Shown in pieces: positions 37,041 through 48,839 of a stretch of DNA of 64,000 nucleotides. Source of the stretch: Megaleporinus macrocephalus (lineage: Eukaryota; Chordata; Actinopteri; Characiformes; Anostomidae); the NCBI GenBank assembly GCA_021613375.1, contig CM038706.1, positions 24,807,366-24,871,365 on the forward strand, given 5' to 3'. The notes under the pieces were generated by a model, which made no database searches, was not told the DNA's origin, and saw only the letters and a program-made list of their open reading frames with translations. A program made the translations under genes and the position numbers. Position 1 is the stretch's first letter. Each line of letters opens with the position of its first letter.

Positions 37041-37270
37041 TTCAAATCTATGCTGTTCTGTTCAGATTTATGCTATTCTATTCAGATCTATGCTATTCTA
37101 TTCAGACCCATGCTATTCTGTTCAGATCTATGCTATTCTATTCAGATCCATGCTATTCTATTCAGATCCATGCTATTCTATTCAAATCTATGCTGTTCTG
37201 TTCAGATTTATGCTATTCTATTCAGATCTATGCTATTCTATTCAGACCCATGCTATTCTGTTCAGATCTA
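37041..37270. repeat. 7-unit block duplication in the array
   Basis: The variant string at 37,041-37,130, with TGCTGTTCTG, GATTTATGCT and GACCCATGCT monomers in order, repeats at 37,181-37,270, 140 bp (7 units) later. Confidence 0.85.
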
Positions 37271-38129
37271 TGCTATTCTGTTCAGATCTATGCTATTCTA
37301 TTCAGATCTATGCTATTCTGTTCAGATCTATGCTATTCTGTTCAGATCTATGCTATTCTGTTCAGGTCTATGCTATTCTAATCAGATCTATGCTATTCTA
37401 TTCAGATCTATGCTATTCTGTTCAAATCTATGCTATTCTGTTCAAATCTTTGCTATTCTATTTAGACCCATGCTATTCTGTTCAGATCTATGCTATTCTA
37501 TTCAGACCCATGCTATTCTGTTCATATCTATGCTATTCTATTTAGATCTATGCTATTCTATTTAGATATATGCTATTCTGTTCAAATCTATGCTATTCTA
37601 TTCAGTTATATACTATTTTGTTCAGATTTATGTTATTCTATTCAGATCTATGCTATTTTATTCATTTATATACTATTTTGTTCAGATCCATGCTATTCTG
37701 TTCAGATCTATGCTATTCTGTTCAGATCTATGCTATTCTGTTCAGATCTATCCTATTCTGTTCAGATCCATGCTATTCTATTCAGACCCATGCTATTCTA
37801 TTCATATCTATGCTGTTCTGTTCAAATCTATGTTATTCTGTTCAAATCTATGCTATTCTGTTCAGACCTATGCTATTCTGTTCAGATCTATGCTATTCTG
37901 TTCAGATCTATGCTATTCTGTTCAGATCTATGCTATTCTATTCAGATCTATGCTAGTCTGTTCAAATCTATGCTATTCTGTTCAAATCTATGCTATTCTG
38001 TTCAAATCTATGCTATTATATTTATATCTATGCTATTCAGTTCAAATCTATGCTATTCTATTCAGTTATATACTATTCTGTTCAGATCTATGCTATTCTA
38101 TTCAGATCAATGCTATTCAAATCTATGTT

Positions 38130-39050
38130 GCTCGCTTTGCTATTTTTTTGTTATTCGTGCAACACTCTGTAACTTTGGTTACCATTTTTATAATCCCACA
38201 ATAGAAAAACTAGATACAGCATACTGAAATGAATGTTACTATCACATATAACCAATAAATTATTCTGACAGTTAATTAAATTATCTGTTGTAAGGCAGCA
38301 CTATGTAATGTTTGTCATTAAAACGGAAAGTGCTGACTATAGAGAAAAAAGAACATACACTGCAAATAAAATCATTTAAAAGTCAGGGTGGTTGGGTTGA
38401 CGGTCTTGTTGGGAGCTTTTTAGATCATGTCATACATCTTTACATATTAACCTCATATGCACAGGCTCAAAAAGAAGGTCCAAATCGATGTTTGGATCTC
38501 AAATGTAAAATCAGAATTATGCTGAGGAAGATATTATGCAAGTAGTTGATCATTTACTCACACCCTCAGAAGACACATCCTTTGCCAGGTTCTCACATAA
38601 GCTGTGTTCAAATATTCCTTTAACATGCCCACTGTGAGGGTCTGAAGCACAGCCAACAATATAAAATGTTCTGCTTGTTGCTTGCAGTTACATATTTCCA
38701 CCAGCGAAGTCTCTGAATCTCCATATCCTACATAGTGTTGCTTAAAGAAATGGCCACAAGAAAAAAAATTACTCACTGAACAAAAACAAGCCTGAGGGAG
38801 AGCATCAGTGGTAAAACATGGAGCCTTTAAAAAACGTTATTTAAATTTTTCCACTGAGATCCAGTCTGATGTTATGATGCATGTAAATAAATTCTGTTTT
38901 GATATGTTGTAGCAAATCCTATAATTATTATATATTAGTGGTGTAAAAAAACATTGAATATCATGTTATTATGTTTTGAGATGCTATATGGATTATGTAT
39001 TTTTTGTATTGTGCAGTTTTCCTAAAACCGGATAACAAAAAAAAATCATG
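38130..39050. other. intronic DNA, no gene recognised
   Basis: Unique AT-rich sequence after the array. Nothing recognised. Confidence 0.5.
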
Positions 39051-39052
39051 AT

Positions 39053-39056
<4 letters not shown>

Positions 39057-39122
<66 letters not shown>
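39057..39122. repeat. (TA)n microsatellite
   Basis: About 33 TA units. Confidence 0.97.
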
Positions 39123-39126
<4 letters not shown>

Positions 39127-39582
39127 GTTGAGCTATATGACACTCTATAGCTTACCCTAAAAAATACTGCAGTAGTACATAAGGAGATTAAAAAGTATTG
39201 ATTTATGTTTAAAATCAGTAAAAGAAAAAGTACAAGTTAATAAACATTTTTTATGTAGGTTGATTATAGGTTAATTATATAAAAATAGGCTATACATCAT
39301 GATTTATCTGTAGAAAGCAATACAGGGTAAAAACTACCTTTCGCACTCCTATATAGCCAGGAATGATGGAATGATGGAATGGAATGATCCCTTTGCAATG
39401 ATTCAACTTTGAGAGTGCCAGTCAAATCAATCAGGTTCCTTAGATTGAACCGCCAAATAGTCAACTATTCAGGTTCACCTCCAGTTTATATTCCACATGA
39501 AACTCTTTCATTTCATAGAAGCATGGACACTTTGGCTATCTTTGTTATGCAGGTTTTTATTATAGTTTTAGTAATAGTTTAG

Positions 39583-39604
39583 TAGTAGTAGTAGTAGTAG
39601 TAAT
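39583..39604. repeat. (AGT)n microsatellite
   Basis: About seven AGT units. Confidence 0.85.
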
Positions 39605-41594
39605 AGTTTTGTAATAGAAGAGCAACATTCTGTGATACATTTTATTAAACCATAGGTCTGAACCATAGATTTAGAGGTTATTGTAAGCCTTCCTGAACTT
39701 TCAGAACATTGTTCTGTCACAGGTCTTCACAAAGGAGCTAAAGGAGAAGTACAGAAAACAAAACTACATCACACATCCTTATCAAGAATTTACACGTTTT
39801 TAACCACCACTTTCAACACTTCCCCGTCCAGCCCGTTTCACTGCGGCCTGTTGAAAGCACAGAGCACTTGGCCTCACTCAGTAAAGTTCCAAGCTACACT
39901 AATCCCAGCCATCATCTCAGACCCAGATGTGCAGTAGCTACATGAAGCAGGCTTAGTGCTCCGCCGTGGGAGGTTGCAGTATCCTGCGCAATCCTGAGAG
40001 TTAAACATCTGCATTGTACCGCAGCTCTGCCCACACCTCAGCCACAGCATACATGAATATACAGTACAAACCCTCCTGAAAACAGTGCCTTGTTTTGGCT
40101 TTCTCGGTAAAGACTGTATATGAAAAACTATGAGTACACGTACAATGTGTCCTGTGCAAAGGTAATATGACACATATTGTTTTTAATGTGTTCAACTAAA
40201 TAGAAATTGGATCCTACAATTTAATGACCAATTTGCAAAGTGTGGATTTTCTGGGTGGCTACTGCTGCTGGGTTTTGAAGCCAGGCCCCCCCCTTGCCAA
40301 GCGAAGAGTGAGTAAGATTTTGGAAGAGATGGAGGAGCTGGGGAGGTGGTGGGTGCAAATTGTGTCACAAGAAGGTGAGGGCAGAGGAGTGGTTTATGTA
40401 GAACGTGTAATGATGGAAGTTTGGACGTGGTCCTTCTCCCAAACTTAAGTTATTTCATAACTTCATATCTGGAGAGGACGTGTTGAATGATTTTCATTTC
40501 AGTCAACAAACAAGTAATTTTGTTCAGGAGTTGTTCATATCTTTTCATAGGACTGTAGTCTTTCGTTTTTGTTCAGGTAATGTTCAGGTAATGCTGACTG
40601 TCTTCCTAACAGCCATTAAAATCCACAAAAAGATGCTGATGTGATATAAGAAGGCTACATACATACATTTGCACTTCCGTTTTATAGAGAATGAGGCTTT
40701 TGTAATGTAGTTTTTTTCCATTCGCGCAGGTAAGGGTGGAGTCAGGGTGGAGTTTTTTAATTACACAGAAAAAATCAGGGCCACGTTCTTGCTGCATGTT
40801 CAACCAGAGTATTTTATCCATAATTAATTGCTTACTATATCAACATCACAGTGCCATATTACTACAATGGGCACAAAACCTTTTATCTTTAAAACAGTAA
40901 CCTTACCGGAGGAAGTAAAAACTTTCTTTATTTTCAACAGGAAGCAATAGAACAGTAATAGTGGATCATTTCTATTTAACCACATTTTCAGACATTGTGA
41001 AGAACAGTAGGCATTTCCATATAAAAAACAAAGTAGATATAAAGATATATCCTTACAGAGAACTATATAATACTTTCTAGTTCTCTAGATGTACTGATGA
41101 TACTGGGCCTGTCACATTACATCATTACATAACCACATGACTGCAACTGACCAAGCTGTCTTCCACAGTTGTTAGTTTTCACAATCTTATGTTTATATGA
41201 CAATAAACAAATGTGAATTGGAAGTGTTTTCTGCTTTTCTATTCGAGCTTGAGCTGTTTCTACCATCTGTCAGAAACTGCAGAGCATCACACGCAGGGTT
41301 GCAGCCATCCTGATTTTTTATGGCTAATTCTGAATTCTGATTTCTTCACAACCAAGCTGCCAATTTTTTCACTTTTAATTAGCCATTTTCTCTTAAATTT
41401 GAAGCTCAGACTCTATGGGGTAAATGAGCACGTCAAACACTCCAGTACATTTTTAGCACTTCCTATTGACCAAGCCTGTAATATAATCAACTGTTTGTTC
41501 TTTAAACTGGCATTAAAATTCAAAAAGCGGAAAAAGAAATGCATCACATTAAGTCATACTGCCTACCTCTGACTTCCCTATGTAGGATAATGCT
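39605..41594. other. intronic DNA, no gene recognised
   Basis: No exon, RNA gene or clear repeat recognised. A GC-richer stretch at 40,220-40,440 has no recognisable domain in any frame. Confidence 0.5.
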
Positions 41595-41712
41595 TTCTGA
41601 TATCGGCGATGGACTGGAAACCTATCCACAGGGTTTCCTGCCTTCTGCCCAACACAACCCAGGAGGATAAAGCCGTTTGCATGACTAATAAGTGCAAAAA
41701 GGAATGAATTAA
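41595..41712 (+). mobile_element. decayed 3' part of a tRNA-SINE
   Basis: GATGGACTGGAAACCTATCC then AGGGTTTCCTGCCTTCTGCC, later GGATAAAGCCGTTTGC and a GAATGAAT tail. This matches the usual 3' body and tail of the teleost SINE whose head is at 17.6 kb (recall of the word order). It is strongly diverged. Confidence 0.6.
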
Positions 41713-41734
41713 TATTCTGTCAGAAATTCAGCTA

Positions 41735-42065
41735 GAAATTCTGTTCTAAAAACCTTCTAAGAACATTACGCATGTTCTATTAATGGTTTCATCGCAAGTT
41801 TTTTTTTATAACATAAGGATAATGTTCTCTAAAACATTATCACCAAAAACCCCAATCTGTGGCCCTGACAACATTCACAAAACGCCCAACAAATGTTACA
41901 TTTAAAACATTAACAGTTGTCATTTAACTTTATATACTTTGTTTAAAATAATAAACATCCTTAAAATGTTCTTTGAACACCAGAACGCAAGGTTTTCTTT
42001 AGTACATTATTAGAACCCGAGGGTAACATTAGTCAAAGCTGTGGAAATGTTCTCTGCTAGCTGGG
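41735..42065. repeat. dispersed repeat with recurring AACATT/ATGTTCT words
   Basis: Many imperfect copies of TAAAACATT and ATGTTCT-like words, ending in ATGTTCTCTGCTAGCTGGG, a motif that ends a common fish dispersed repeat. It looks like decayed short tandem units. Confidence 0.5.
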
Positions 42066-42390
42066 GCGAAGATTATGTATAGAAAAACCGTTGAAGGCTC
42101 AGAAGTACAGGGTGTGCCCTCTGATCATCTTTCCATTGTAGGCAAAATGCTGCACTGAGATGTTAAGAGTGTGTCTGGCTTCATAACACCCAAATGAGAA
42201 TCGTAGTTTACTTGCAGGAGCATCATGGCACCTTTTTGCCGTGGGAGTGTGAATCTGTGTGTGTCACACAGCGCAAGTGTGACCGAGCGTATCCTTTACA
42301 ATAGGACATGTAATGCATCCTGTGTAAACCTGTGCTGAGTATGTGGTTACATGATTGCGCGTCTCTAACCTAACACCCACACATATCCTC

Positions 42391-42410
42391 TCTCTCTCTC
42401 TCTCTCATAC
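42391..42410. repeat. short (TC)n microsatellite
   Basis: About nine TC units. Confidence 0.85.
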
Positions 42411-42480
42411 TCTTTTCCTCTCTGTCCCACTCACATTCCCTTTCATGTAAGCCATTTCTCCTCTCCGTTCCTCTCAAATG

Positions 42481-42630
42481 TACATCCCTCCATTTCCGCC
42501 TTTAATCTGGTTTTGATAAAGATGCTGTTATGGCTTCATTAGCCGACGCAAACTGCGCCTAATATCAACTATTATTTTGGCTTCCTCTCCCCTTGCGTTC
42601 CCAATCAATAGCTCCTGCTGGAGTCGCGTT
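42481..42630. other. candidate conserved non-coding element
   Basis: A repeat-free block with dense A/T-core words (TTTAATCTGG, TTGATAAAGATG, CTTCATTAG, CCAATCAATAG) of the kind seen in deeply conserved intronic enhancers. It has no open frame. Conservation itself cannot be seen from one sequence. Confidence 0.3.
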
Positions 42631-42658
42631 GGGTTTGAGCGAGCACACTGTAGAAAAA

Positions 42659-42680
42659 GCTGGAGCTGGAGCTGGAGCTA
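42659..42680. repeat. (GCTGGA)n short tandem repeat
   Basis: About three and a half copies of the hexamer. Confidence 0.85.
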
Positions 42681-43157
42681 TCGCTGTGTCTAATGCTCAG
42701 ACCTTTCATGAAGAGGATGCTGGTGATACTGTTTTTTTTATGTGATGTGTCCCAAAGACCATTAGAGGCTTCTGCTGTGCTGCTGGTTACAATACTAAGA
42801 AGCAGAATGCACAGCTGTGTGCTGAAATTTAAACTCTTTTTGTTTTTAATGTTAAATTTTTTTATTTTTTGCAAAATATATGCTGGGGGCATTGAATTGC
42901 ATCCAGTCTGGGAACAACCCCAAGCCTTAAAACAGTTTAACAACATTACATCATGAGCATTTTAAATGTGGCCCTGAACACCTTTACCACATCACTATTT
43001 ATCTATTTATTTCTCTGACAAGATCAGCTTTGGTTACCTGTGTCTCTGCACCTAAGAGGGAACAGGCTGAAGTAAGATAAGTTGGAACTAAGATCCACAG
43101 ATCTGGTTCTCTGACACCATGGCCAACATTCACAGCTCCGGCTTTACCTCGGCAGTA

Positions 43158-43793
43158 GGCTTGAGCGACATGGCAAAACAAATCATATCACTTAACAACA
43201 TTATCACAATAAATATAATGCCATTTTGGCACACAAACACAATAGGAGTGTAAGAAAATATTGAAATATCGAATATCGGGATATTATGTTTTGTGATACT
43301 GTCTCGATTCTCAAAAACAGTATCAATACACAGATTCCTGGCAGACAGTAAATCATTGTGTGCTGTGTTTAAACCTCTGACCACTAGATGGCAGTGTTGT
43401 AACCCATTTTTAGATCCACTCCAACATTAACAAGCAGCACAAGGGAGCAATGCTACTGTAAGCACTGGCAAACCTGTTCATATAGTGGTGTATTTTAATA
43501 ATAAGATTTGAAAAATCGCAATATATCGCTTTTCTTGCAATATCGCAATATATCGTGATATATTGAATTGAGACGTATTGTATCGCCAGCCAATACACAG
43601 CCCCAATACAAAATGCATTAGAATTGCCTACTGTACTATACTGCGGTGCACTAAACCAAGCCTAAATGTGTTCTTTTTTAAACAAACCAAGCAGTAGTTC
43701 AGTCTTCCTTAACTGCTCATAATACCCACAATATGTTCAGGATATTGTTATGTTTATCACGATAACAACAATAATATTGCCAAATTCCCCACC
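43158..43793 (+). mobile_element. MITE, family R2 (copy 3), split by an R1 insertion
   Basis: The left end GAGCGACATGGCAAAACAAAT and the reverse-complemented right end GGTGGGGAATTTGGCAATAT are R2-type inverted ends. Between them at 43,243-43,605 sits a complete R1 element. Removing it leaves an R2 body of about 270 bp, containing CACAATATGTTCAG, which recurs as CACAATATGTTCAG at 62.77 kb. Confidence 0.65.
43243..43605 (-). mobile_element. MITE, family R1 (copy 2), nested in R2
   Basis: A 363-bp reversed copy running from TAGGAGTGTAAGAAAATATT to CCAATACACAGCCCCA. It is easily aligned to the 30.97 kb copy through the CTGGCAGACAGTAAATCATT and GAGCAATGCTACTGTAAGCA regions. Flanks AAACACAA and ATACAAAA match at six of eight, a decayed target duplication. 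Confidence 0.82.
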
Positions 43794-45068
43794 TCGACTT
43801 CTAGAGCCATTACACAGAAACCATTCTTTTATTCTTTCTACTACATTTATTCCAAAGACACGTTTTCCCACCCTTCAATCAGCAGGTGGGTGCTAACGCT
43901 TTCATAAACCGGCGTCCATCCAAAATCAGATACACATGAACCTCACTTAACTGGGATAAGCCTGCTGAAGAGAAATGCAATAAAACTAGTCCATTTGCAT
44001 GAGTTGTAAGATCCTATTCACTTCCTTTGCTCACACTTCCTTTAAGAAAAAAGCTTAAGATTAGGTTTTAAGGTCAACGGCTTCTTCTCGCTCATCTACT
44101 CGCATTCAGCATCATCATGGCACATGATTTCCTGAGGCATAACTCAAACTCAACTCTGTCGTTTTTTTCAGTTGGCCTGGCCTGAATGTTTCACCTTCTC
44201 TGTAGTGCTTATACATTTCATACACACAGACATTCTGCATAAACGAATCGCTATCGTCAAAGTAATTTTCTAGTTAAAGCTAAATTTCCTCCAGCTTTAA
44301 TGTAAATGCTCTTCATTTTAATCTGCGTAATAAACCACCATGCTTCCACAAGAGTGAAGCAATTTGTTTACACAGGCTTACACAGTAAAAGTCTTTGTTT
44401 TAGATCAGGTTAACCCTGTTAAACATGTGAGGTGCACAGTACTGACTGCTAATTATACGATCAGACACATGCTTTTTCACAGTGTCAGAATAACTGGCTG
44501 TGTCTTCATTCACATTTAGCTGTCATCATTCAGTGATGAGAACTAACACCAGGTTGTCTACATGCAGGCAGTGGAGGTTCTGCAATACTTTACCTAGGGT
44601 GACAAAGGGGTGGCAGAGAGTTTTGGGGGGTGGGGTTGATGGCGCTGATATACTGTTTCACTCCTCTCAAAGGTGTAAATACGTAAAGACATGGCAAAAA
44701 ATTTGTCACATCTAGGGTGGTCAATCTGCAACTGGCCATTGCAACCGCCCCTTTAAAATACACAAGCCTGCAGGAGCAAGAAAATGAACCACATTCAGTT
44801 AAAACGCAAAGTGACTATTAATACCGAGTGTGGGGGGTCAGCAGTAAGGATGTTGGGGATGTGTGTTGAACAGAGAAACTAACTGCATTCACTGACAGCA
44901 TCGACTAGTTTACTAAACAAGAGGATTTGCTAAATAATTACATTTGGTTTATTATGTTTTCAGTCTGGTTAACACTAAACTGCATCTCTCTCTGTCCATC
45001 TGTCACACCACACTCTACTCCTCCTTGACCTCTTTTAGTTTCAGATTAAAACACCAAGAAACATCTCT
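43794..45068. other. intronic DNA, no gene recognised
   Basis: No exon, RNA gene or recognisable repeat. Confidence 0.5.
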
Positions 45069-45090
45069 CTCTCTCTTTCTCTCTCTGCCT
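45069..45090. repeat. (TC)n microsatellite
   Basis: TC run with one extra T. Confidence 0.85.
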
Positions 45091-45351
45091 TACATACACA
45101 CAGACTGTAGCTTCCCCCTCCCATTACTGCCAAACCCCAGAGCCAGCATCTTGCAGTCACCATAAAACCATAAACTAACATTTCTGAAACTCCCTATTCT
45201 TTAAACTCAGGATTATGTACTCTGTTTCACTGATCCAATCAAGTGCAATCAACCACTCCAGGTCCATCTGTTGCACTCATTACAGCAGAATCGGGCTCTT
45301 AGGCTCTGATCTTAGATCAGTCCTGATCAGCCTCAATCACATGTTCTCTAC

Positions 45352-45750
45352 TATGACTGTGTATTGGCAAAAACCCAGCAATATGATACCTATCATGATA
45401 CAGTGGTTGCAATTCAATATATTGTGATATACTGTGATAATGTAAGCAAGGCAATATATTGCGATGTTTAAAGATTAGTTATAAGAAAACTATCAAAGTA
45501 AAAAAACGCACCACAATGGTGGGCTTTTATGACACTTGTTTATGTTAGAATGGAAGAATCTAATGGCTGACAATTACGGCATTGTTGCCTTGTGGTTGGG
45601 GTTTTAACACAACACCAAGTGAGCAATTGTCTGTTTCTGAATGTAAACTATTTATTAAAATAATACTGTGTTTTTAAAAATAAACAAATATAGTATCACA
45701 AAACATAACCTTCTGACACTCAATACTTACAATATTTTCTTACACCTCTA
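45352..45750 (+). mobile_element. MITE, family R1 (copy 3)
   Basis: A 399-bp copy in the same orientation as 30.97 kb, beginning GACTGTGTATTGGCAAAAAC and ending CTTACACCTCTA. It is more diverged than the others and slightly longer. Flanks TTCTCTAC and GAATCTAC agree at the last five of eight positions. Confidence 0.75.
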
Positions 45751-46500
45751 GAATCTACTTGGATAAGTATTATGGCCACATCATATGTACAATGAGGTAC
45801 AGCAGAAACAGCACAACTTTGTCCTGGATGCCTCCAGCCATCACCTATGAAATGGCATCACCAGCACTCCTGATATAACTTAACAAAGTACTGGTTAGTC
45901 AAACCAGATGTTGGGTGAGATTGGAGAGATTTGGAAACGATTAACATTTTTTAAACGGTTATCTGTAAAATCCCTACTCATTTTCTTAATGTTATTTAAT
46001 GTAATTAATTATTTAATTTAATACAAAATTTATTTTTTCAGGTACTGAAAACTTTACACAATATTGTGTATTTAATTAATATTTCAGCACTTAAAAGTCC
46101 AATTAAGCAGGGTCAGCTGCACCTTGTCCAAACAGCAAGCAACGCAAGTAAGCATCACTGATAAAACCAAAACACTCCCACTGTAATCAACGAAGCTGTA
46201 CACCAGCCGGGAGCATCAGAGCGTGATGCACAGCAACGCAACGTGCCGTGTTTAACAGACGCCCTGTTTCTATTTTCATCATGTCACGTCTCATCGCACA
46301 TGTGTTTCAACTCACCAAAAAACACTGCAGTTAGGACAGACACCTTTCATCAAAACACAGTTAACTTAGTCAGAAAAAGAGGAGGGAGAAACTAACAATC
46401 AGAGTAAAGAGAAAAGAGTTCGAGTCCACTTCCTCTAATTTTATAAGGATGTTAAGTAAATGTTTTAGGGAAACTGCTAGAGTGATGTATGTTTCTGTTT
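45751..46500. other. intronic DNA, no gene recognised
   Basis: AT-rich, with a possible hAT flank around 45,950-45,990. Nothing else recognised. Confidence 0.4.
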
Positions 46501-46518
46501 TGTTGTTGTTGTTGTTGT
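46501..46518. repeat. (GTT)n microsatellite
   Basis: Six GTT units. Confidence 0.85.
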
Positions 46519-46593
46519 CTGCCGGAAGCTACGGACATTGCCGGCCAATCACAGTCACATTATTAGTGAATGACTCCACTGAAAAGTGTGTGT

Positions 46594-46905
46594 TTAGCCA
46601 GACACCTTAGCTGATCTAGGCTTGTCTGAGACAGTGGGCTCCCGAAGCACTTCATACTCATCACACTCTGTGCAGTGGTTTGTTCTGAGATGATGGAACA
46701 GGTTAACTGTCGAGCTATCTTTAACTGCGACCGCTTCCTTACAAAGTCTGCAAACTGCCATCTTCTGAGCAAAGCCAGTCTTTTCAAATCCAGACCAGCT
46801 CCACGCGAGTGAAGATGATCCTCGCCTAGGAGTTAAATCTAAGGTGGTAGACTGCGAGGCTGGCGGTGTCTGAGTTTCTTCCCTTGGCGCAGTGCGTTCA
46901 CTCAT
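46594..46905 (-). pseudogene. hAT (ZBED-type) transposase N-terminal fragment with intact BED finger
   Basis: From an ATG at 46,903-46,905 the frame runs about 103 codons to a stop. A low-complexity Ser/Thr/Pro-rich lead (MSERTAPREE...) is followed by a BED zinc finger: SWSGFEKTGFAQKMAVCRLC and, about 20 residues later, LFHHLRTNH. The C-x2-C ... H-x5-H spacing is complete. The frame could extend upstream to 46,983, but the MSERT start fits the family better. A full hAT transposase is about 600 residues. Here the remaining sequence, including the catalytic and dimerisation regions, is absent, so it is a relic, not a working transposase. The finger shows no frame damage. It is on the same strand as prkce. 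Confidence 0.75.
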
Positions 46906-46983
46906 TTTCAGCTTAGGCAGCTGTGCTAGCTTTAGCCTATGCCAGCACACAGTATGGGCGCTCTCAATACGCACTCCCAGCAA

Positions 46984-48650
46984 CCTTCACTAAATCATGA
47001 AGTAGTGAGCGCGTGGAGTCGAGGCGTATTGATTGTTGTTTTGTCCCAGGCAGTAGCGTACTAGATAGCATTGGCTCGCACATCATTAACATGGCAATTA
47101 AAATATTATCATAGACAGTATTTATCGTATACTGTAATTGTGAATTATTAATGCCTGAGTTTTTGGAATGGTATGTCCAGCAAGCTCATACAGGTGGCGA
47201 AACACATAAGGCCATATAGGGTAGATCTGCAGTTAGTTTGCTTCACTTTTTTTTTTGATGGGAAATCTTTTCAGGCACAGACATGCAGAAGGCTTTGCGG
47301 CACAATGATACATCTGAGCACTCCTGATGTGTGACATGTGGTGCTGAACTCCCAACACTATCAAGATTTGAAACTTGCAATCTCCTGACACTACACTAAT
47401 TTATTTGTGAAGCATCAAGGCATGTGTATATGATGAGCTCAAAAAAGCTTATTGCAAAGTCATCTATCACAAATATGATAGCATATCATTATATTACCCG
47501 CCCCTCGTCTCAACAGGAGGAAACACGACTTTTGACGGAGTCTCTGATGTGAAACTTCCTTCAACACTAAGAATTAGATCCAGTGTCACAACTTACACTG
47601 TTGCCAAAGCAGTCAACGTTACACTTGCTATTGCTCAAGTCGAGTGCTGAAGAAAACATTGTAGGTTCTATCTTCGCAAAGTTAAAAGGAACGCGTGCAA
47701 AAGAGTAAAAGGCTCTATAAACTCAGATCATGTGCCCTGTGACCACCACGAGAACGCCGTCAGTGAATTCAGTGTTCCTGAAATACACACTCATTTATTT
47801 ATAGACACACAATCTCACTGTACACGTACATGCCCTCCCACACAGGAGCTTGTCTTCTCTTGTGCTTTGCTCTTTTGTTGATTTGCTCAATATCCTGCAT
47901 GCTTTGGGGATTTTCGCTTGTTATATCGTTATTTGAGGAATGTGAAGTCGAGAAAGCACGCTTCCTCCCTCCAATCACATCTCACTCGCGCTAGACTAAC
48001 GGTTCTGCGTGTCTACCTTTGAGGCACCTGCATGCAGAAACAGAAAGAGAGAGAGAGACAGAGGTTAGAACAAAGATAACATCGACTGCATGGTGTTCAG
48101 GTGCCTTTGCAAGTCATATTTGCTGCGTCCACAGCTTGACATAGGTCCTCACTGCATGTCATAACTTAACCAGGGAGCCAAAGGTGCTCAGTGAGGCTGT
48201 CTACATATAGGAGCAAGTAAAACAGCAGCTTATAAAGCAGAAATATTGAAAAGACCTGAATTTGCATCGGTTTTACAAACAGATGTCGTTTACAAACAGA
48301 TGTCATTATGAAAATATCACAGTAGACAGAGTTGAGGCTCAATGGCCCTGTTTGAAGAGCTTGAGTAAACCTTGCATGGCTGCCTGTTCTTGTGCCAAAT
48401 CAATGGGCTGCTGGCGCAGCTGGGGAAAGTCATGCCCTGCACACGCAGCTATAGCATGTGCCAACCCCGAGCTGAAACCCACACTCTGCCTTTTCAATCG
48501 ACATATCAACACCTCACCTTCACTTCAAGAAACAGATTTACAGATGTTTCAACACCTTTGGTGATTCAAGTACTACTTGCTGATTGGTCACACATTAAAA
48601 TGCATTTAGCATGGGAACATATTCCAGTGATTCCATTTCAACAGTTGTTC
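46984..48650. other. intronic DNA, no gene recognised
   Basis: No exon or RNA gene recognised. The part near 47,000-47,250 may be 5' sequence of the hAT element. Confidence 0.45.
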
Positions 48651-48677
48651 ACCCCCCCAACCCCCCCACCCCCCCTT
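48651..48677. repeat. C-rich tract
   Basis: Runs of six to eight C separated by AA, AC and similar. A possible i-motif/G-quadruplex type sequence. Confidence 0.7.
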
Positions 48678-48839
48678 CGATCAGGCTGCCTTATTGTCTG
48701 TTGCTCTCTGTCCTCTACTGATGGGAGACGACCCCGATGAGTAAGCATGTATTCCTCTGTATCACCACAGGCATCAGGTTGCTCTCTTTCTCTCTCCTCA
48801 TCTCCCGCTATCTCTCTGGGAAGTCAACGTGGGAGAGTG

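Larger units (their letters stand above)
32301..38129. repeat. large tandem array of a 20-bp monomer (satellite/minisatellite)
   Basis: About 290 head-to-tail copies of ATTCTGTTCAGATCTATGCT. From 32,301 to 35,100 there are exactly 140 units in register. A 14-bp truncated unit (35,101-35,114) shifts the phase. From 35,115 to 38,114 there are exactly 150 more, and a last partial unit ends near 38,129. Common variants are ATTCTA for ATTCTG, AAATCT for AGATCT, TTATATACT for GATCTATGCT, TTTAGATCT, and GACCCATGCT in the right third. Most units carry an AGATCT hexamer. Flanks are unique sequence, so this is one block inside an intron. On the plus strand all frames are mostly open because 60 bp equals 20 codons with no stop; the encoded CYSVQIYAILFRSMLFCSDL pattern is not a protein. 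Confidence 0.98.

Noticed and set aside
32301..38129. A CRISPR-like or centromeric array
   Set aside because: Monomers are directly adjacent without spacers, so it is not CRISPR; 20 bp is far shorter than usual centromeric monomers and the block lies within a gene intron.
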